Source: Camelimonas abortus
GTDB taxonomy: Bacteria; Pseudomonadota; Alphaproteobacteria; Rhizobiales; Beijerinckiaceae
Direction: 5' to 3' (one strand)
NCBI RefSeq assembly: GCF_042647165.1
Contig: NZ_JBHRUV010000106.1
Length of the DNA stretch: 5,319 bases
Shown here: positions 1 through 5,319 of the stretch, piece after piece
How the letters are laid out: each line of letters starts with the position of its first letter
Position numbering within the stretch: position 1 is the stretch's first letter
Notes under the pieces: generated by a model
Told to the model about the DNA's origin: nothing
Database searches by the model: none
What the model saw: the letters and a program-made list of their open reading frames with translations, nothing else
Position numbers and translations under genes: made by a program

Positions 1-403
1 CTCCGGCGACGGCGTCACGGCCGGCGGCCAGGGCCGCGTCCCATTGCCGGCGGGCGAGAGCGGCGTCAACGGCGGAGCGCAGCTGGGCCAGCGGCCGGCG
101 CGCGCCCTCCCCCGCCTCGCGCTTCAGCCGCGCCTCCAGCCGCACCGCGTCGCTGGCCAGATCCTCGCGCGCATAGGGCGCCGCGGCGGGCGCGCCGTCG
201 CGGCGGGCGGGCTGGGCCTGCGCCGCGGCTACGGACAGGGGCGACGAAACGTGATCCGGAAAGAGGCCGCCGGCCAGCGCCATGACGGCGAGGCATAACG
301 CCGCCCGGAGGCGGCCGGCGGAGACGCGCCGCCCCGGCCGGAGCGGCTGCGGGCCGCCGCGGTCCACGCCCGCCGTGGCTGCGCCGGAATCGTGCCTGTC
401 CAT
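1..403 (-). CDS. N-terminal part of an exported protein, possibly alpha-2-macroglobulin-like (3' end outside window)
   Basis: The frame is open from the ATG at 403 to the left edge, giving 134 residues without a stop. The start has a GGGAG Shine-Dalgarno at 410-414 with 6-nt spacing. Residues 1-30 are Arg/Gly/Pro-rich. Residues 31-48 (RLRAALCLAVMALAGGLF) look like the positive and hydrophobic parts of a signal peptide or anchor, followed by an AAAQAQ stretch near 59-64 that could hold a signal peptidase I site. There is no lipobox. Residues 77-134 look helical: YAREDLASDAVRLEARLKRE, then a TPR-like segment QLRSAVDAALARRQWDAALAAGRDAV. From memory, large alphaproteobacterial alpha-2-macroglobulins begin this way, with a signal peptide, a DLA.AA..LEA.IK-like stretch and a TPR-like region before the MG domains. 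Those proteins act in the periplasm as protease traps, sometimes with a penicillin-binding protein partner. That the gene is real is fairly secure; the family is tentative, since any exported helical-repeat protein could look similar. It lies 167 bp downstream of the treS fusion on the same strand, with no obvious link in function. Confidence 0.62.
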   Translation of the reverse strand, partial: MDRHDSGAATAGVDRGGPQPLRPGRRVSAGRLRAALCLAVMALAGGLFPDHVSSPLSVAAAQAQPARRDGAPAAAPYAREDLASDAVRLEARLKREAGEGARRPLAQLRSAVDAALARRQWDAALAAGRDAVAG

Positions 404-405
404 CG

Positions 406-479
406 CCCACTCCCACGCTGCGGCGCGCCGGCGCGCGCTGGCGACGGCGCCGGCCGCTTTCCTTCATCAGGAGTGGGAG
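406..479 (-). repeat. Inverted repeat spanning the leader and covering the ribosome binding site
   Basis: CCCACTCC at 406-413 is the exact reverse complement of GGAGTGGG at 470-477. In a second register, CTCCCAC at 410-416 is the complement of GTGGGAG at 473-479. In the minus-strand transcript the distal arm (470-479) comes first and the proximal arm contains the Shine-Dalgarno of the leftmost gene, so either register would bury it. The loop of about 53-57 nt is very GC-rich and includes the 14-bp perfect palindrome GCGCGCCGGCGCGC (423-436), which would help bring the arms together. The complementarity is seen directly; a role in translation control is inference. Confidence 0.45.
410..414 (-). 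promoter_or_regulatory. Shine-Dalgarno of the leftmost gene
   Basis: On the minus strand the sequence GGGAG lies 6 nt before the ATG at 401-403. It decides this start over the internal GTG (residue 13) and ATG (residue 41), neither of which has a comparable site. The same bases belong to an inverted repeat (406-479) that could pair with and hide them. Confidence 0.6.
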
Positions 480-532
480 ACTAGCGCCGGGACCGGCCGC
501 GCGTCACCCAAAATCACGGCGACGGGCGCTGC

Positions 533-560
533 GCGCGCCGCCGCCCGGCAGACGGCGCGC
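533..560 (-). terminator. GC-rich stem-loop just after the treS fusion stop codon (weak terminator candidate)
   Basis: Arms GCGCGCCG (533-540) and CGGCGCGC (553-560) form a perfect 8-bp stem with a 12-nt loop, starting 10 nt past the stop codon at 571-573. A 12-bp palindrome, GCCGCCGGCGGC (559-570), abuts the stop and competes for the same bases. On the minus strand the only T-run is TTTT (510-513), about 20 nt past the stem, so this is not a classical intrinsic terminator. It may protect the mRNA 3' end, assist factor-dependent termination, or be a chance result of the base composition. Confidence 0.25.
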
Positions 561-570
561 CGCCGGCGGC

Positions 571-3849
<3,279 letters not shown>

Positions 3850-3855
3850 GCCACG

Positions 3856-3860
3856 CCCTT
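3856..3860 (-). promoter_or_regulatory. Shine-Dalgarno of treS
   Basis: AAGGG on the minus strand lies 6 nt before the ATG at 3847-3849. It supports this ATG over the in-frame ATG at 3958-3960, whose 37 extra residues are Arg/Ser/Ala-rich and not typical of the family. Confidence 0.6.
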
Positions 3861-3890
3861 GTGTTGCGGCCGCCGCGGACCGTCGGGGGA

Positions 3891-3923
3891 GGACGGAGAA
3901 GGACGGGCTTCTCGTCCCGTCCT
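3891..3923 (-). promoter_or_regulatory. Two overlapping, mutually exclusive hairpins in the treS leader
   Basis: Hairpin 1 has arms 3900-3907 and 3916-3923 (AGGACGGG and CCCGTCCT): 8 perfect pairs with an 8-nt loop. Hairpin 2 has arms 3891-3901 and 3908-3917 (CTTCTCCGTCC and GGACGAGAAG on the minus strand): 10 pairs with a single bulged base and a 6-nt loop, GACGGG as read on the plus strand. Both use the bases around 3900-3917, so only one can form at a time. In the minus-strand transcript hairpin 1 completes first, and the structure ends about 41 nt before the treS ATG. The pairing is seen directly; a switching role is inference. Confidence 0.4.
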
Positions 3924-3966
3924 GACGGTCGCGACACTCCCATCTGGCGACCGGCGCCACAAATCA

Positions 3967-3981
3967 CGCCTGTGACAGGCG
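3967..3981. promoter_or_regulatory. 15-bp symmetric dyad upstream of treS (operator candidate)
   Basis: CGCCTGT and ACAGGCG are perfect reverse complements around a single central base (3974). With one base between the arms it cannot form a useful RNA hairpin with all seven pairs, so a DNA site bound by a protein dimer is the more natural reading. It lies about 118 bp upstream of the treS start. I cannot assign a regulator family. Confidence 0.35.
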
Positions 3982-4003
3982 CGTTTCGCTGCGCCGGAGC
4001 GGG

Positions 4004-4026
4004 AGGCTGCAAGTCAAATGCAGCCT
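4004..4026. promoter_or_regulatory. 23-bp dyad (8-bp arms, 7-bp spacer) overlapping a TTGACT box
   Basis: AGGCTGCA (4004-4011) and TGCAGCCT (4019-4026) are perfect reverse complements around a 7-bp AT-rich spacer. The spacer and flank carry TTGACT on the minus strand (4012-4017), close to the -35 consensus. No good -10 hexamer follows at 16-18 bp, so the promoter is weakly supported. No T-run follows the stem on either strand, which argues against a terminator. It could be an operator for treS. Confidence 0.33.
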
Positions 4027-4130
4027 AATTCTGGCGAAAGGTCCATGGCGACGCGGCGAACATCCGCCCCGCGAGAGAGCCGCGCGCCTGTTTTTGCGGC
4101 GCCGCGGCGCGACAGGACGCCGCCCCGGCC

Positions 4131-4172
4131 TTGACGCGGACGGCCAGGGAACAAAACTTTGTCGTGGGGGTT
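4131..4172 (+). promoter_or_regulatory. Candidate stress (EcfG-type) promoter directed towards otsB
   Basis: GGAAC at 4148-4152, 16 bp, then GGTT at 4169-4172 fits the alphaproteobacterial general-stress sigma factor pattern GGAAC-N16/17-CGTT except for the first base of the -10 element. Trehalose genes belong to the EcfG regulon in several alphaproteobacteria, which makes the match sensible. A TTGACG box (4131-4136) just upstream resembles a housekeeping -35, but the matching -10 position is only weakly AT-rich. The dyad ACAAA-AC-TTTGT (4151-4162) lies within the spacer. Transcription would start near 4178-4180, leaving an unusually long leader of about 370 nt before otsB. Confidence 0.4.
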
Positions 4173-4176
4173 CGTA

Positions 4177-4200
4177 CCCCGGGGAGCCTTTCCCCCGGGG
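4177..4200. repeat. Repeated CCCCGGGG forming a strong stem-loop
   Basis: CCCCGGGG occurs at 4177-4184 and again at 4193-4200, separated by 8 nt. Each copy is self-complementary, so the two can pair as an 8-bp stem. A preceding G-run (4166-4170) competes for the C tracts. If the candidate promoter is real, this stem would form at the very 5' end of the otsB transcript. Confidence 0.4.
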
Positions 4201-4212
4201 CCTGGGCCCGCG

Positions 4213-4270
4213 GCCGGAGCGCGCCCGTGGCGGCGTCTCCAGCCGGAGCGTCCGTCTGGCGGGCGTCTCA
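4213..4270. repeat. Imperfect tandem duplication of about 29 bp
   Basis: Unit 1 (4213-4241) and unit 2 (4242-4270) both begin GCCGGAGCG, both have TGGCGG at offset 15, and both continue into CGTCTC, with a one-base insertion in unit 2. The middle is diverged; roughly three quarters of positions match by eye. No third copy is visible on either side. Confidence 0.45.
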
Positions 4271-4274
4271 ACCA

Positions 4275-4293
4275 GCGCCCGCCTCGCGGGCGC
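4275..4293. repeat. Perfect 8-bp stem with 3-nt loop
   Basis: GCGCCCGC (4275-4282), loop CTC, GCGGGCGC (4286-4293). It is the most stable-looking local hairpin in the intergenic region. No T-run follows on either strand, so it is not an intrinsic terminator. Confidence 0.4.
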
Positions 4294-4319
4294 CTGCGCC
4301 AGCGGACCACAGGCTGCTT

Positions 4320-4354
4320 TCCGGAGCCGCCGGCCCGCCGGTCCGTTCTCCGGA
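4320..4354. repeat. 7-bp inverted repeat with nested inner stem
   Basis: TCCGGAG (4320-4326) pairs with CTCCGGA (4348-4354). Inside, CCGG-CCCG-CCGG (4330-4341) can form a second short stem. It would form part of the otsB leader if transcription starts near 4178. Confidence 0.33.
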
Positions 4355-4439
4355 TGATTTGCGGCGACGCCGCTGGCCCATGGCCGTCAACCTTGGCCGT
4401 TACGCGAGACTTCACGCGCCGCATCCGCCGGCCTGTCCG

Positions 4440-4453
4440 GGGGCGCGCGCCCC
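4440..4453. repeat. 14-bp perfect palindrome
   Basis: GGGGCGCGCGCCCC is its own reverse complement. In sequence of this composition a run of alternating G and C between G and C tracts can arise by chance, so its significance is low. It lies about 100 bp upstream of otsB. Confidence 0.3.
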
Positions 4454-4550
4454 GCAGGGGCGGCCGTCTCGCGCCGGCCTGCAAGCACAGGGGGCTGGAG
4501 GCCCTTGCGACGGCGGACGGCGGCCGGCGCAAGGCTGATCCGGCGTGACA

Positions 4551-5319
4551 ATGGACGATCTGGCGTTTGATGGTGAAAGCGAAGCCCTGTTTCTGGACAT
4601 AGACGGCACCCTGCTCGACATCGCCGCCCGTCCTGGCGACGTGAGCGTGCCGGCCACGCTGAAGGACAGCCTGCGGGCGCTCGCCCGGCGCGCCGGCGGC
4701 GCGCTGGCGCTGGTGAGCGGGCGCGCCATCCGCGACATCGACCGCCTGTTCGGCGACCTGAAGCCGCGGGCGGCGGGCTGCCATGGCGGCGAGCTGCGGC
4801 TCCTGCCCGGCGGCGACATTTTCATGGCCGCCGCCGGCCGGCTGCCGGAAACCATCATGCGTCATGTGACGCGCCTCGGCGCCACGCACCGGGGCCTGCT
4901 CATCGAAGACAAGGGCCTGTGCGTCGCCGTGCATTACCGGGGCGCGCCGACCCTGGGCCCCGCCCTGCGCCACGAGCTGGAAAGCCTGATCGCCCGCAGC
5001 GGCGAGACCGGACTGACCATCCTGCCCGGGCGACTGGTTTACGAGATCAAGCGGGCCGACACCGACAAGGGCGCGGCCGTCGAAGCCTTCATGCGCCAGC
5101 CGCCGTTCGCCGGGCGCCGGCCGCTGTTCATCGGCGACGACATCACCGACATCGCCGGCTTCCGCGCGGCGATCCGGCATGGCGGCCGCGCCTGGGCGGT
5201 GGGCCGGGACCTCGGCCCCGCCCGCCGGCGCTTCGGCGACGCCGCCGAGGTGCGCGCCTGGCTCCATGCCGAGGCGCGCAAGGCCGCGGACGCCGCGGCG
5301 CGGCCGGCCGCGCCCGCCC
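4551..5319 (+). CDS. otsB: Trehalose-6-phosphate phosphatase (3' end outside window)
   Basis: A HAD-superfamily phosphatase that hydrolyses trehalose-6-phosphate to trehalose in the cytosol, the second step of the OtsA/OtsB route. It reads 256 residues without a stop to the right edge; the family is usually about 250-270 residues, so only a short tail is missing. Motif I is LFLDIDGTL with nucleophile Asp16 and Asp18; motif II is LVSGR (Ser56); GCHGGE at 76-81 matches the family's GxHGxE; YEIKRADTDKG (164-174) carries the lysine region; motif III is IGDDITD (194-200) with Mg-binding aspartates. After it comes Ile201 where the family usually has Glu (GDDxTDE). The last residues are an Ala/Arg/Pro-rich tail. 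An in-frame TGA at 4536-4538 limits the start to GTG 4545 or ATG 4551. AAGG at 4531-4534 is 10 nt from the GTG but 16 nt from the ATG, so GTG is a real alternative; I keep the ATG. Divergent from treS. Confidence 0.94.
   Translation, partial: MDDLAFDGESEALFLDIDGTLLDIAARPGDVSVPATLKDSLRALARRAGGALALVSGRAIRDIDRLFGDLKPRAAGCHGGELRLLPGGDIFMAAAGRLPETIMRHVTRLGATHRGLLIEDKGLCVAVHYRGAPTLGPALRHELESLIARSGETGLTILPGRLVYEIKRADTDKGAAVEAFMRQPPFAGRRPLFIGDDITDIAGFRAAIRHGGRAWAVGRDLGPARRRFGDAAEVRAWLHAEARKAADAAARPAAPA

Larger units (their letters stand above)
3850..4550. other. Long divergent intergenic region between treS and otsB, no convincing gene
   Basis: About 700 bp separate the two divergent start codons. 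Frames here stay open only because of base composition: the translations are Arg/Pro/Gly/Ala-rich with no recognisable motif, and no candidate start has a good ribosome binding site. The region holds the treS leader with competing hairpins (3891-3923), two symmetric dyads (3967-3981 and 4004-4026), a local AT-rich pocket near 4011-4040, a candidate rightward promoter (4131-4172), a short tandem duplication (4213-4270) and further GC-rich stem-loops (4177-4200, 4275-4293, 4320-4354, 4440-4453). At roughly 75% GC some perfect 7-8 bp inverted repeats are expected by chance, so not all of them need be functional. Confidence 0.7.

Noticed and set aside
66..467. 133-codon minus-strand frame beginning at the ATG at 465-467
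   Set aside because: Its Arg/Gly-rich translation is out of frame with the better reading from 403, and no Shine-Dalgarno precedes its ATG.
3850..3960. 37-residue N-terminal extension of treS
   Set aside because: The extension is low-complexity, overlaps the leader hairpins, and the ATG at 3849 has a good ribosome binding site and a family-like N-terminus.
4087..4116. Inverted repeat CCTGT/ACAGG around a 10-bp palindrome, with TTTTT at 4091-4095, considered as a terminator
   Set aside because: The T-run lies before and within the 5' arm rather than after the stem on the plus strand, and on the minus strand it reads as A. The arms are only 5 bp.
4166..4180. tRNA T-arm-like GGGGGTTCGTACCCC
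   Set aside because: The loop has T where the conserved A58 is required, and no D-arm, anticodon arm or acceptor stem surrounds it.
4094..4548. Small plus-strand frames upstream of otsB
   Set aside because: Three overlapping frames are all open at once, as composition predicts, with no ribosome binding sites or recognisable motifs.
4014..5267. 417-codon minus-strand open frame opposite otsB and the intergenic region
   Set aside because: otsB is certain on the other strand, and the intergenic part of this frame is Arg/Gly/Pro-rich without protein-like patterns.

Overview
The window is very GC-rich with strong GC bias at codon third positions, so nearly every frame is open and most long ORFs are shadows. 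It probably comes from an alphaproteobacterium, perhaps of the Hyphomicrobiales. The reasons are the proteobacterial TreS-maltokinase fusion, a possible EcfG-type stress promoter, and a partial gene resembling the start of the large alphaproteobacterial alpha-2-macroglobulins. No database search was run; family calls rest on motifs read by eye.

Layout, left to right. At 1-403 (minus) is the N-terminal part of an exported protein, tentatively alpha-2-macroglobulin-like, that runs off the left edge. A 167-bp spacer (404-570) holds its ribosome binding site, an inverted repeat that could mask that site, and a GC-rich stem-loop just after the next gene. At 571-3849 (minus) is a full-length two-domain enzyme: trehalose synthase (maltose alpha-D-glucosyltransferase) fused to maltokinase. 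A long divergent intergenic region of about 700 bp (3850-4550) contains several inverted repeats, a candidate general-stress promoter facing right and a short tandem duplication, but no convincing gene. At 4551-5319 (plus) is trehalose-6-phosphate phosphatase (otsB), cut by the right edge very near its expected C-terminus.

How the genes work together. OtsB makes free trehalose from trehalose-6-phosphate supplied by an OtsA that is not in the window. TreS interconverts trehalose and maltose, and the fused kinase converts maltose to maltose-1-phosphate, the donor for GlgE alpha-glucan synthesis in organisms that have GlgE. The two divergent genes therefore sit on the supply and draw-down sides of the trehalose pool and share one control region.

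I see no wholly new system. The points most worth checking are the altered catalytic loop of the maltokinase, the possible EcfG promoter with a long structured leader before otsB, the two mutually exclusive hairpins in the treS leader, and the inverted repeat covering the ribosome binding site of the leftmost gene.
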